Source of the DNA: Actinomycetota bacterium
Lineage (GTDB): Bacteria; Actinomycetota; Thermoleophilia; RBG-16-64-13
Assembly (NCBI GenBank): GCA_016278725.1
Contig: JADQBG010000014.1
Location: forward strand, 1-45,746
Direction: 5' to 3'
Length of the DNA stretch: 45,746 nucleotides
Shown here: one piece after another, positions 1 through 7,922 of the stretch
Layout: each line of letters opens with the position of its first letter
How positions within the stretch are numbered: position 1 is the stretch's first letter
Position numbers and translations under genes: made by a program
Notes under the pieces: model-generated
What the model was told of the DNA's origin: nothing
Database searches by the model: none
Seen by the model: the letters and a program-made list of their open reading frames with translations, nothing else

Positions 1-139
1 ACGGAGCCACACCGATCTCCAGGGTCCGGGGACAATAACGTGTGTGGGCGGTACACCTAGGCCCGCCGCCCGCTGGGCCTCGAACGGCTTCTCGGCGGTG
101 GCTAATCGCCGACCCTAGGGCCCGCCGGCTTCTCCGCGG

Positions 140-919
140 CTAGTCGCTCAGATCCTGGCGGCGCAGGACCACGGTGGCCGCCCCGAGGGTGATCACCGTA
201 TAGACCGCGATCAGCGCGGCGGCCGGCGCCGGGTTGAGGGGAGCCACCGTCATCTCGCTCTCCATGCGAAGCACGCCTTGAGCCAGCATGTTGGGCAGGT
301 AGGGCAGCACCTGGGTGGCGCCATCGCCCAGCAGGTTGGCCAGTTGGACGAACAGGTTCTCCACCAGGAGGGTGATCGCCAGCCCTCCGCCGATCGCCAC
401 CAGCATGGAGCGGCCGATCACGGCAAGCAACAGAGCGAGCGCCGCGTAGGGGAGCACGCCGTAGACGCCGGCGGCCACGGTCAAGAAGACCTCTCCCCAG
501 TCGATGCCGACTTCGCCGTCGACCAGCAGGGCGGAGGCGGGCACGGTGACCAGCGCGGCCGCCACGAAGAAGAGCAGGATGGGACCGAGCATGGACAGGA
601 ACTTGGTCCAGAGGAAGGTGCTGCGCGCGACTCCCTTGCTCAGCCAAAGGTGAAGGCTCCGCCAGCCGTACTCCTGAGCCATGAGTGCGCCGGCCAGGAC
701 CACGGCGAGCATGCCACCCATGGTCGAGGTGCCCGTGGTTTGCAGGATGTCCAGGAGCTGTCCGCCCACCGTCTCGGGAGAATCCCCTCCCATTTCGGGC
801 GTGACGTTGCGGAGGACCGTGATGAGCAGGGCGAATGCCGCCAACAGGCCGACCTCCACCCAGAGGACGCTGCTCCGAAAGACCTTTGACTGCTGCGCTT
901 TGAGCACGTTGGCGAACAT
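140..919 (-). CDS. ABC-2 type transporter permease
   Basis: Membrane subunit of an ABC-2 type exporter, 259 residues. About six hydrophobic segments are visible: one near residues 20-37, one at the AVVLAGALM stretch, then the pair around LFFVAAALVTVPASALL, the segments VYGVLPYAALALLLAVIG and AIGGGLAITLLVENLF, and a last one near the C-terminus. The N-terminal part has the family pattern of a short cytoplasmic start followed by a TM helix and an extracytoplasmic loop. It lies 65 bases downstream of the ATP-binding gene on the same strand and is surely its partner. The substrate cannot be told; relatives export drugs, lipids or peptides. The start ATG follows a GAAAGGAG-type ribosome site. Confidence 0.85.
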   Translation of the reverse strand: MFANVLKAQQSKVFRSSVLWVEVGLLAAFALLITVLRNVTPEMGGDSPETVGGQLLDILQTTGTSTMGGMLAVVLAGALMAQEYGWRSLHLWLSKGVARSTFLWTKFLSMLGPILLFFVAAALVTVPASALLVDGEVGIDWGEVFLTVAAGVYGVLPYAALALLLAVIGRSMLVAIGGGLAITLLVENLFVQLANLLGDGATQVLPYLPNMLAQGVLRMESEMTVAPLNPAPAAALIAVYTVITLGAATVVLRRQDLSD

Positions 920-984
920 GCCGGCTCCTTTCTCTCCTGGCTCTGCGCGGCGCCTGCCGCGGGGTTTGGCGTTGGTTTTTCCCG

Positions 985-1878
985 CTATTCGGTCAAGGTG
1001 AGGAACACGCTCTCGAGATCCGCCTTCGAGGTGATGACTTCGCTGGGAACCAGGTCACGCGCCACCAGGTGGACGATGACGTCCTCGCTCCGGGCGCCCT
1101 CCACCTCGACCCAGTGCCCATTGGGCCGGATCTCGCCGATCGAGGGGAGAGTGGCCAGGGCGTCGGCGGTCTTACGCGTGTCGCGAACCCGCAGGCGCAC
1201 GACTTCCGAGCCGCCCAGGAGATCTTCCACCCGTCCGGTCGCCACGGCCCTTCCTTTGGCCAGAACAGTGACTCGGTCGCAGACCTGCTCGATCTCGTGC
1301 AGGAGGTGGCTGCTCAAGAACACGGTGATGCCCTGGTCGGCCAAACGCCGCAGGAGTTCCCGGATCTCACGCATGCCCGCGGGGTCCAGGCCATTGGTGG
1401 GCTCGTCGAGGATGAGCAGTTCGGGGCGGTGCAGCAGCGCGGCTCCCAGTCCCAGCCGTTGGCGCATGCCCAGGGAATAGCCCTTGACCTTGCGGTCGGC
1501 GGCGCCGGTCAGATCGACCAGTTCCAGGATCTCGTGGATGCGTTCTCCGCCCACGTCCTTGTGGAGCGCGGCCAGTAGTTCGAGGTTCTTGCGCCCGCTG
1601 AGGTGGGGCACCATGCCGGGAACTCCCACCAGCGAGCCGACCTCGGCGAGCGCCTCGGTCTTGGTGGGCGTCACTATGCGGCCGAGCACCGTGACCTGAC
1701 CCGCGCTGGGGTGCAGCAGACCGAGCACCATGGAGATGGTCGTGGTTTTGCCCGAGCCGTTGGGGCCGAGGAAACCGTACACCTCCCCGCGCCGCACCTC
1801 GAGATCCAGGCTCTCGACGGCCTTTACCGCGCCGAAGTGCTTGCTCAGCCCCTCGGTCTGCAACACGACATCGCTCAT
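985..1878 (-). CDS. ABC transporter ATP-binding protein
   Basis: ATPase subunit of the same exporter, 297 residues from the ATG at 1878. The frame stays open a further 100 codons upstream, but that part is low-complexity and Arg/Pro rich, while the ATG at 1878 has an AGGAGG site just upstream and begins the typical ABC start (MSDVVLQTEGLSKHFG). Visible motifs: Walker A GPNGSGKTT, signature LGMRQRLGLGAAL (SLGMRQ variant usual in this subfamily), Walker B LLILDEPTNGLDP and the switch histidine in LSSHLLHEIE. The C-terminal part with RLRVRDTRKTADAL resembles the DUF4162-type tail of CcmA/DrrA-like ATPases. Forms an operon with the permease downstream. Confidence 0.9.
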   Translation of the reverse strand: MSDVVLQTEGLSKHFGAVKAVESLDLEVRRGEVYGFLGPNGSGKTTTISMVLGLLHPSAGQVTVLGRIVTPTKTEALAEVGSLVGVPGMVPHLSGRKNLELLAALHKDVGGERIHEILELVDLTGAADRKVKGYSLGMRQRLGLGAALLHRPELLILDEPTNGLDPAGMREIRELLRRLADQGITVFLSSHLLHEIEQVCDRVTVLAKGRAVATGRVEDLLGGSEVVRLRVRDTRKTADALATLPSIGEIRPNGHWVEVEGARSEDVIVHLVARDLVPSEVITSKADLESVFLTLTE

Positions 1879-2089
1879 GGCCAACCTCCTACGGGATGCT
1901 CCCCTTGTCTTTCGCCTCCATTCTTCCAGGGCCAAGTGCGGCCGGCACCCGGCTGCGGACCAGACTGGATGGTGCCAAAGGGGACGGGTTGGTACTGGCC
2001 GGATGGGGGGGATGCGCGGAGTTGTCACCCTTCCGCGATGGTGACATGCGCGGTCGGGTCGGCGAGGGCGAGTCGGCGCGAATCGGCGT

Positions 2090-2108
2090 GGCTCGGCGAG
2101 GCCGAGCC
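2090..2108. other. perfect hairpin upstream of tRNA-Sec
   Basis: GGCTCGGC and GCCGAGCC form an 8-bp perfect stem with a 3-base loop, inside a tract rich in TCGGCG repeats. It lies in the 293-base gap between the start of the ABC ATPase (minus) and the tRNA gene (plus). There is no T run on either side. No gene was seen in the gap. Role unknown. Confidence 0.4.
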
Positions 2109-2171
2109 GGCCCCAGGGTGACGGCGGGGGCGAATCCGCCGGGGGCGATGCTAAACTAAGGCCCTCCTCGG

Positions 2172-2268
2172 GGAGCGGCATCCGGCCTGGTGGTCGGCTC
2201 GGTCTTCAAAACCGCTGTTGGGCGGTGGTCCCGTCCAGGGTGGGTTCGACTCCCACGCCGCTCCGCCA
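2172..2268 (+). tRNA. selC: tRNA-Sec (anticodon TCA)
   Basis: Selenocysteine tRNA that reads UGA at SECIS-marked codons. The acceptor arm is 8 bp (GGAGCGGC at 2172-2179 with GCCGCTCC at 2257-2264) followed by encoded GCCA to 2268. The anticodon loop CTTCAAA (2204-2210) has TCA at 2206-2208. The D stem is long, the variable arm is long (about 2215-2238), and the T arm carries GGTTCGACTCC. The 8-bp acceptor stem, extended D stem and long extra arm are the hallmarks of bacterial tRNA-Sec. No selA, selB, selD or selenoprotein gene was recognised nearby, so those must lie elsewhere. Confidence 0.95.
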
Positions 2269-2400
2269 CTTGCCTTTTGCAGGGGTTTTTCCCTAGCCCT
2301 GGGGGCGGCGTGCCATCCGCTCCGCGTAGCAGTGACGGCATCCCGCGTTGATCTACATCAAAGTGGCATCCGAGCGAGTCGGCCACTCAACGGTGGGAAT

Positions 2401-2437
2401 ACTATCAGTCATCTATCATTTGTTATCTATTTGATAG
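2401..2437. promoter_or_regulatory. operator-like repeat 1 upstream of fic
   Basis: ACTATCA at 2401-2407, then CTATCA at 2413-2418, then TGATAG at 2432-2437. The last two form an inverted repeat of 25 bp (CTATCA-N13-TGATAG), and the first is a direct half-site 11 bp upstream. The same three-element arrangement recurs downstream of the fic gene at 3843-3879. Probably a binding site for a winged-helix regulator, plausibly the C-terminal domain of the Fic protein itself (inference). The surrounding AT-rich stretch is also the likely promoter region. Confidence 0.6.
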
Positions 2438-2458
2438 ATCAGGGTCTGGACCGTGGTA

Positions 2459-2483
2459 CTATCAATTGCACACGGTTTGATAG
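2459..2483. promoter_or_regulatory. operator-like repeat 2 at the fic start
   Basis: CTATCA (2459-2464) and TGATAG (2478-2483) form a 25-bp inverted repeat with the same 13-base spacer as site 1. The right arm runs into the TAGGAG ribosome site of the fic gene (2481-2486), so a protein bound here would block transcription or translation start. Confidence 0.6.
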
Positions 2484-2494
2484 GAGCGACAGAA

Positions 2495-3835
2495 GTGGTC
2501 AAGAAGCCCGAGCCCGCACCGCCTGTTGAACCCTCAGATAACATCCTGGAGGCGCTCTTCCGTCGGGATGAGGACAGTGAGCTCGAAGGCATTCTGCAGA
2601 GGGTGAACAGGGACTACCTGTACTGGGATAAGCTCAAGCACCTAAAGCCCCCCACAGGGCTCACGGCTGAGGAGCTCTGGGGTCTGACGAAGTTGAGCCG
2701 TTCCCTCAACCGTCGCCAGACGCCAATCGTGGACATCCATGGTCATCACTTCTGGTACTCCCTGACGGACGAGCTTCAGCGCGCCCTGATGGTCATCGAC
2801 CAGGAAGCGGGGGGCAGAATCGGCGCCTCGGTTCCCGGAATCACGCGCGACGTCCAGCGAACCTTTCTCGTCAATCGGCTGATGGAGGAGGCAATAGCGT
2901 CGAGCCAAATCGAGGGTGCCGCAACCACACGTCGGGATGCGAAAGAAATGCTTAGGACGGGGCGGCCTCCTCGTACGCGAGGCGAGCGCATGATCCTCAA
3001 CAACTTCAGAACGATTACGCGGATCAAAGAGCTGCGTGACCAAGAGCTCACGCCGAATCTTCTTCTAGAGCTGCAGTCTTCCTTGACAGAGGGGACGCTG
3101 GATGACCCCGATGAGATCGGTCGATTCCGGGAGGATCGGGACAAAGATGTAGTCGTGAGCGATGGGCTGACCGGAGAAGTCGCGCATGTTCCGCCAGCCG
3201 CCTCCGAAATCCCTGCCCAGTTGGAGGCTCTCTGCCGTTTCTCTAACGAGGAGACTGAGCAGTTCATACACCCAGTCCTGAAAGCCGTCCTTCTCCATTT
3301 CTGGCTCGCTTACTTGCACCCCTTCTGTGATGGCAACGGCCGGACGGCCAGGGCCCTCTTCTATCTTCACGCTGTCCGGAAAGGTTATTGGCTTTTCGAG
3401 TACGTTTCTATATCGCGAGCCATACTGGAGCGGCGGGCGCAGTACGACCGCGCTTTTCTGTACACGGAACTCGACGATGCGGATGTTACTTACTTCGTCA
3501 CGTTCCACCTTCAAGCGGTCGAGGGTGCCCTCCGTGATTTCTGGGTCTACGTTGAACGAAAAGCCGAGGAAGACCGGCGACTGGCGCAGCAGGTGTCACA
3601 CGACGGAGAGCTTAATCATCGGCAGCGCGCCGTGCTCTCGAGGGCCCTGAAGGACTCCGCAGTAAAGTTCACCATCGCCTCGCATCGGGCGTCCCACAAT
3701 ATCGCCTACGGTACGGCTAGGGCCGACCTGATCGGTCTAGCCGACCGCGGATACCTATCGCAGCGACGGCAGGGGAAGACGTTTGTCTTCTATCCGGCTT
3801 CTGACCTAAGGGACCGCGTCGCTGGCGGTGACTGA
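2495..3835 (+). CDS. Fic family protein with C-terminal winged helix
   Basis: Predicted AMP-transferring (AMPylating) enzyme, 446 residues from the GTG at 2495. An earlier in-frame GTG exists at 2453, but 2495 has TAGGAG eight bases upstream and the earlier codons overlap the operator. A Fic_N region comes first; an inhibitory-helix motif SSQIEG at residues 136-141 suggests a self-inhibited class II Fic protein. The catalytic motif HPFCDGNGRTAR starts at H275 and is canonical, with all catalytic residues present. The last roughly 70 residues look like a winged helix, with a recognition-helix-like stretch before a YLSQRRQGKTFVFYP wing. Such Fic proteins act on host-cell targets, and the wing may bind the flanking CTATCA repeats (inference). 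Base composition is visibly more AT-rich than its neighbours, which suggests transfer. Confidence 0.9.
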   Translation: MVKKPEPAPPVEPSDNILEALFRRDEDSELEGILQRVNRDYLYWDKLKHLKPPTGLTAEELWGLTKLSRSLNRRQTPIVDIHGHHFWYSLTDELQRALMVIDQEAGGRIGASVPGITRDVQRTFLVNRLMEEAIASSQIEGAATTRRDAKEMLRTGRPPRTRGERMILNNFRTITRIKELRDQELTPNLLLELQSSLTEGTLDDPDEIGRFREDRDKDVVVSDGLTGEVAHVPPAASEIPAQLEALCRFSNEETEQFIHPVLKAVLLHFWLAYLHPFCDGNGRTARALFYLHAVRKGYWLFEYVSISRAILERRAQYDRAFLYTELDDADVTYFVTFHLQAVEGALRDFWVYVERKAEEDRRLAQQVSHDGELNHRQRAVLSRALKDSAVKFTIASHRASHNIAYGTARADLIGLADRGYLSQRRQGKTFVFYPASDLRDRVAGGD

Positions 3836-3842
3836 CTCGTCA

Positions 3843-3879
3843 ACTATCAGCTTGTTATCAGTGATTGTCAAATTGATAG
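3843..3879. promoter_or_regulatory. operator-like repeat 3 downstream of fic
   Basis: ACTATCA at 3843-3849, TTATCA at 3855-3860 and TGATAG at 3874-3879. The spacing is exactly that of site 1: half-sites 11 bp apart and a 25-bp inverted repeat at the end, with one mismatch in the left arm. It begins a few bases after the fic stop codon. It could control the following genes or mark the end of an inserted cassette. Confidence 0.55.
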
Positions 3880-3910
3880 TTAGGGCCAGCCCGCCCACTC
3901 CGGAGGGTCC

Positions 3911-4165
3911 CGGGACGACTTCGTGGGGATGGATATGGCCCGCAAGTTCCTCCAGATGGGCTACACGCGTTCGCGCCGCTACGCGAACCACCGGAGCGGC
4001 CGGAAGTACGCTGAGGACGGGGTGGAGATCTTGCCTCGGGAAGAAGACGCGCAGAAGGCCGAATCAGCCCAGTTCTTCAAAGAGAAATGGGTGTTGGTCC
4101 GGGAGGACGAGGGCTACCTGCGCCTGAAGCGGGAGCACGCCCGGTATCGTTCCTCTTCCTCTTGA
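3911..4165 (+). pseudogene. C-terminal remnant of a DUF4385 gene
   Basis: The frame reads RDDFVGMDMARKFLQMGYTR, then SRRYANHRSGRKY, PREEDAQKAESAQFFKEKW and a charged tail. I recognise this as the C-terminal half of DUF4385 proteins, which are normally about 150-170 residues; the N-terminal half with its HPELY-type motif is absent. The family similarity begins at about 3911, less than 40 bases after operator repeat 3, so the gene seems cut off by the fic segment. A short protein of about 80 residues could still start at GTG 3923 or ATG 3932, but no strong ribosome site is seen. The function of DUF4385 is unknown. Confidence 0.65.
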
Positions 4166-4189
4166 AGCTATGTCGAGGTGCCTAGAGCG

Positions 4190-4714
4190 ATGAGCATGGA
4201 CCCTTCGCGGCGGCCGCTGACGGTCGAGGTCGACGACTTGATGCAGACGGGGTACCAGTACGTATTGACCGAGGCGCCCGGGCAGAACTTCTCACCCGAA
4301 TTTGGTCCCGAGCTCACGCCCGCAGAGATGCTGGAGCTGGGAGTCTTCGGGGGGAAGTACATGACCGACTGCCGCGATGAGTTTCCCGCGGAGTGGTTCG
4401 AGCGCGCTCGCCTCTGCCCCGATCGCCACGTCCCCGAATACAATTTCTTCGGCGTCAACGCCTCTCAGCCGCTCGCCGTCTGGCGGGCCAAGGGCTGGAT
4501 CCACCCCGACGACCCGCGCGGCTGGTTCCAATGGTACTGCCGCTACCTCCTGGGCCGCCGCGGCCCCGATGACGATCGGCAGATCCGGCGGTGGAAGGGG
4601 ATCCGGCGCCACGCGGCCCAACTGCAAAAGCATTGCGCGGCCGGCGACCTGACCTGCCGCCCCAAGCAGCGCCAGGTGCTGCTGAACTGGGCGTACGATT
4701 CTCGGCGGATGTAG
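4190..4714 (+). CDS. conserved protein of unknown function
   Basis: 174 residues from the ATG at 4190, which has GAGGTG ten bases upstream; a GTG at 4178 is less likely. No named domain is recognised. The sequence has strongly conserved-looking blocks: GGKYMTDCRDEFP, EYNFFGVNASQPL, KGWIHPDDPRGWFQWYCRYL, then RQIRRWKGIRRH and a C-terminal LTCRPKQRQVLLNWAYDSR. It is rich in Trp, Arg and Tyr. I recall close relatives in many bacteria and in fungi, all uncharacterised. It has no signal peptide or membrane segment and is probably cytoplasmic. It follows the DUF4385 remnant by 24 bases; the two may have been an operon. Confidence 0.8.
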   Translation: MSMDPSRRPLTVEVDDLMQTGYQYVLTEAPGQNFSPEFGPELTPAEMLELGVFGGKYMTDCRDEFPAEWFERARLCPDRHVPEYNFFGVNASQPLAVWRAKGWIHPDDPRGWFQWYCRYLLGRRGPDDDRQIRRWKGIRRHAAQLQKHCAAGDLTCRPKQRQVLLNWAYDSRRM

Positions 4715-4849
4715 CCCCCCCTCACTTTGCGCTTCCTATTGCCGCCGCACGCGGTCGGTCATATGCTCTGGTGTACGTTCCTTCGGTTGCTCTCGATGAG
4801 CGAGTCCGCGGTTGGGGCGTGGAGTAGAAAGAGGGGGAAAGGAGTCAGG

Positions 4850-6991
4850 ATGGTGGCAACCCGATTGCCCAGGAGGCTCATGGCGCTGGCCGCAGCCTTC
4901 CTGGCACTGACATTCATGCTTGTGCTGGTCGGCCCCGCCTGGGCGTCTGGCAGCACAGCGCAAACCAACGTGCCCTTTGACATCTCGCCGCTTCTCAAGG
5001 ATAGACCCGCACCGGTTCAGGCTTATCCCAACGGCGAGCCCGGCGCCGCGGCTCTGGCCGCGCAGCCGACACACGACGGGCGGGCACCCGACCTCGTGCT
5101 CACGCTCTTCGACTTCGACCCCGCGCACGGAGGTTCGTATGAGGTGCCCTTCTGGAAGGAGGCTTCTGGACTGCACTCCGACATCTACGTCGCCTGGAAC
5201 GACCTGCAGCCGCCGCCGGAATCGTCACAGCAATCGCACGAGATAACGCCGGCACAGATCCAGTACATGGCGGACGAGTTCGACCAACGAATCTGGGAGT
5301 CGGACGTCTTCCACTTCGGCAACTACGAGCCGCGCGCCCCGGAAAAGGGGATGGACGGCTCGCGCGCCGGGATCTTCGTGTACAACATCCGGGACGAGGC
5401 CTACTGGGGCGATTACCGCTTCTACACGGCCGGTTACTTCTGGTCGAGCCTGAACGACTATCTGAACATCAACGCGATCTTCATCGACTCCTTCGACTGG
5501 GCGAACCGCACCGGACCCGATAGCGCGCGGCCCTATCTCTACGAGGGCACCATCGCGCACGAGTTCGAGCACTTGATTCACCATGACGTCGATCCCGACG
5601 AGGACTCCTTCATCGACGAGGGCATGGCCGACCTGGCGGAGCAGTTCATCTACGGCACGATCACCACAGACTCCCACATCGGTAACTACCTGGTTTACCA
5701 TCGCGACTCGCTGACGGATTGGGACGGAGAACTCTACGACTACGGCAACGGGGTGCTCTGGCAGGACTACCTGTGGGAGGCGGCCGGGGGCGACGTGCTG
5801 AACAAACCGCTCGACCAGCGCTTGGCCAAGAAGACCGCGGGCAAGAAGAAGGCTGCCGAGCAGTTCTACGACAAGTTCGCGGACGACCCGGCCAAGTTCA
5901 CCGATCCCGGCGACCGCTTTGTTTGGAACCTCATTCACGACCAGGAAAACGGCTTGGCTTCGGTGGCCAACTGGGTGGTCGGAGGACGTGACCGGGTCGA
6001 GGAGCTGCACCACGACTACACCCTGGCCAACCTACTCGATGGCAAGGTGACGGAACAGGCGTGGAACTACCGAAACCTCGCTTTAGGTGGCCCCGACTCT
6101 GATGGTTACACCATCGACGACGGCATCGACTACTACAACGCCAAAGTCGGCGGCAACATGCCCCCGACCCGGAAAAACGTCTGGCGACGCACTACCACGG
6201 AAGCCTGGGGCGCTTATTACCGGACGTACTCCGGTTCCCAACCGGGCTTCACCCTCAGTTTCACCGGCCCGGCCGGCTCGGGGGTCGCGCCTTTCACCGG
6301 AACCTACGAGTGGTACAGCGGGCTGGGCAACGCCCTGCAGCGCACCCTCGAGCGCCGTTTGGACGACGTGCCTGCGAACGGCGTGCTCGAGTTCATGACC
6401 TGGTTCGACATCGAGCAGGACTGGGACTACGGCTACGTCGAGGCTTCCGCCAATGGCTCCCCTTGGACGAAGCTGGAGCAGCTGAGCTCCCTGCCAGCCG
6501 GCCTCAGCAACACCTTTGGCTCCAGCGCCTGGGACGGGGAGGGCGGTCTCACCGGCTCCTCCGGTGGCTGGCAGATGGCCCGCTTCGACCTCTCCGGCTT
6601 TAGCGGGACCGTCGATGTACGCTTCCGCTACGCCACCGACGAGGCCGTCAACGGTCTCGGCTGGTACGTGGACGATCTCGCCGTTCCCGGGAGCAGCAAC
6701 GTCTTCCCCCTCGATTCGGTGGAATCCCAGCTGGGCTGGGTTACGAACGGCTGGGTGTTCACCACCGGTCTGCAAAACAACGACTGGACGGCGGACGTCT
6801 ACCTCTCTTACGCCAAGGCTCGTCAGAGTTGGTACCAGGTAAGCCCCGTGGTTGGCACCGCCGGCGAGGGTACTGTTGGGCAGGCCTGGGTGGATGCCCA
6901 ATACCTGAAGGACGGCCGCGCCTATGGCGTGATCTCCAATCGTCCGGATGGCGCCTTCGACGCCGTCGGGCGGCTCGAACTGCAGAAGTAA
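4850..6991 (+). CDS. secreted zinc metallopeptidase, immune-inhibitor-A-like
   Basis: Exported protease of 713 residues. The start ATG at 4850 has AAAGGAG upstream and opens a signal peptide (Arg-rich n-region, long Leu/Ala core, cleavage near PAWA). The frame is open further upstream but lacks these signals. The catalytic site is HEFEH at residues 237-241 with a likely third ligand in FIDEG (E257), a gluzincin arrangement. The C-terminal third (from about residue 450) holds the WYSGLGNALQRTLERRLDD and GLGWYVDDLAVPG motifs of the beta-sandwich of immune inhibitor A-like (VEG/MAM-like) proteins, followed by a short final beta domain. No LPxTG or SLH anchor is seen, so it is likely released. 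It is monocistronic and ends at a strong hairpin. Confidence 0.85.
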   Translation: MVATRLPRRLMALAAAFLALTFMLVLVGPAWASGSTAQTNVPFDISPLLKDRPAPVQAYPNGEPGAAALAAQPTHDGRAPDLVLTLFDFDPAHGGSYEVPFWKEASGLHSDIYVAWNDLQPPPESSQQSHEITPAQIQYMADEFDQRIWESDVFHFGNYEPRAPEKGMDGSRAGIFVYNIRDEAYWGDYRFYTAGYFWSSLNDYLNINAIFIDSFDWANRTGPDSARPYLYEGTIAHEFEHLIHHDVDPDEDSFIDEGMADLAEQFIYGTITTDSHIGNYLVYHRDSLTDWDGELYDYGNGVLWQDYLWEAAGGDVLNKPLDQRLAKKTAGKKKAAEQFYDKFADDPAKFTDPGDRFVWNLIHDQENGLASVANWVVGGRDRVEELHHDYTLANLLDGKVTEQAWNYRNLALGGPDSDGYTIDDGIDYYNAKVGGNMPPTRKNVWRRTTTEAWGAYYRTYSGSQPGFTLSFTGPAGSGVAPFTGTYEWYSGLGNALQRTLERRLDDVPANGVLEFMTWFDIEQDWDYGYVEASANGSPWTKLEQLSSLPAGLSNTFGSSAWDGEGGLTGSSGGWQMARFDLSGFSGTVDVRFRYATDEAVNGLGWYVDDLAVPGSSNVFPLDSVESQLGWVTNGWVFTTGLQNNDWTADVYLSYAKARQSWYQVSPVVGTAGEGTVGQAWVDAQYLKDGRAYGVISNRPDGAFDAVGRLELQK

Positions 6992-7014
6992 ACAAGCACG
7001 CGGGAATCATCGGC

Positions 7015-7052
7015 GGAGAGGGCCGAACTTCGAACGGAGTTCGGCCCTCTCC
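7015..7052. terminator. bidirectional terminator hairpin
   Basis: A perfect 15-bp stem (7015-7029 with 7038-7052, arm GGAGAGGGCCGAACT) with an 8-base loop lies between the convergent protease gene (plus) and phosphatidyltransferase gene (minus). No long T run follows on either strand. Confidence 0.75.
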
Positions 7053-7103
7053 CTATCAGCCGGTTGCGGCTATATTCCATCTCGCGGCGGCGGGATCGCC
7101 GCG

Positions 7104-7745
7104 TCAAGCGCCGGCCGAGCCCGAGCGTGGTGCTTTCTGGGGTAGGGACGCGGCCTCGCGGTTCGACCGGGCGAACTTGATGCCCGAAGCGACTGCGAAC
7201 GCCAGAGCCGCCCAGAGCATCCACACCGCCGGCCGAACCACGCTTTCCGCGCCGAGCATCTGCCCAAGCAGGAATAGCGCAAGCCCCACGCTGAGCAGCA
7301 CCATCTTGATCTTGCCGAAGACGTTGGCCCTGACCACCCTGCCGCCGCGGGCCCAGTGGGCGGCGCCGGCCGCCATGAAGACGAGCTCGAGGCCGATCGA
7401 GGCAACTATCACCTTTATCACCAGGTAGTCGGAACCAAGAGCCAGGAGGGCGCCTGCCACCAGCAGCTTGTCGGCCAGCGGGTCGATGAAGGTGCCCAAC
7501 TCGGTCACCTGGTCGCGGGTGCGCGCCATCGCCCCGTCCATGAAGTCGGTGCTGGCACCGAGCACGAAGACCCCGAGGGCTGCTTCCGTCGAGCCGGCCC
7601 GGAAGAGCAGGTAGACCGCAGGCACCAGTAAGAAACGTAGGAACGTCAGGTGATTCGGCCGCACCGCGCCGGGCACCGCCCAGAGGAGAGACCGGTCGAT
7701 CGCGCGGTCGAACAAGAGCTGGATCCTGGGTTGCTCGGCGCTCAC
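7104..7745 (-). CDS. CDP-alcohol phosphatidyltransferase family protein
   Basis: Integral membrane enzyme, 213 residues, that transfers a phosphatidyl group from CDP-diacylglycerol to an alcohol (phosphatidylglycerol phosphate or inositol-type synthesis). The family signature DG-x2-AR-x8-G-x3-D-x3-D is complete: DGAMARTRDQVTELGTFIDP then LADK. Five or six hydrophobic helices follow the usual pattern. The start is the GTG at 7745. It stands alone: the next gene upstream on the same strand ends 177 bases away and that gap holds nothing recognisable. PgsA is the most likely member, but the substrate is not decided by the motif. Confidence 0.85.
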   Translation of the reverse strand: MSAEQPRIQLLFDRAIDRSLLWAVPGAVRPNHLTFLRFLLVPAVYLLFRAGSTEAALGVFVLGASTDFMDGAMARTRDQVTELGTFIDPLADKLLVAGALLALGSDYLVIKVIVASIGLELVFMAAGAAHWARGGRVVRANVFGKIKMVLLSVGLALFLLGQMLGAESVVRPAVWMLWAALAFAVASGIKFARSNREAASLPQKAPRSGSAGA

Positions 7746-7922
7746 TGCTCTCTCACGGGTTTTCCGCCGTCTGTTTCGCTGTTCCTTGCCTATCTAAGAA
7801 TGCCATAAGCCGCGCCCCGTGAGTCGGCGGCGTCAACGACTTCCCGCATCCGATGGCGACGGTCTCACGGAGACAGACCTTCGCCGCCTGTACCTTCTGC
7901 TAGGTGGTCGAAGAGGAAAGCA

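Noticed and set aside
1-139. Gene at the left edge
   Set aside because: Only short frames without signals; the open frame 102-647 on the minus strand is a shadow of the permease gene.
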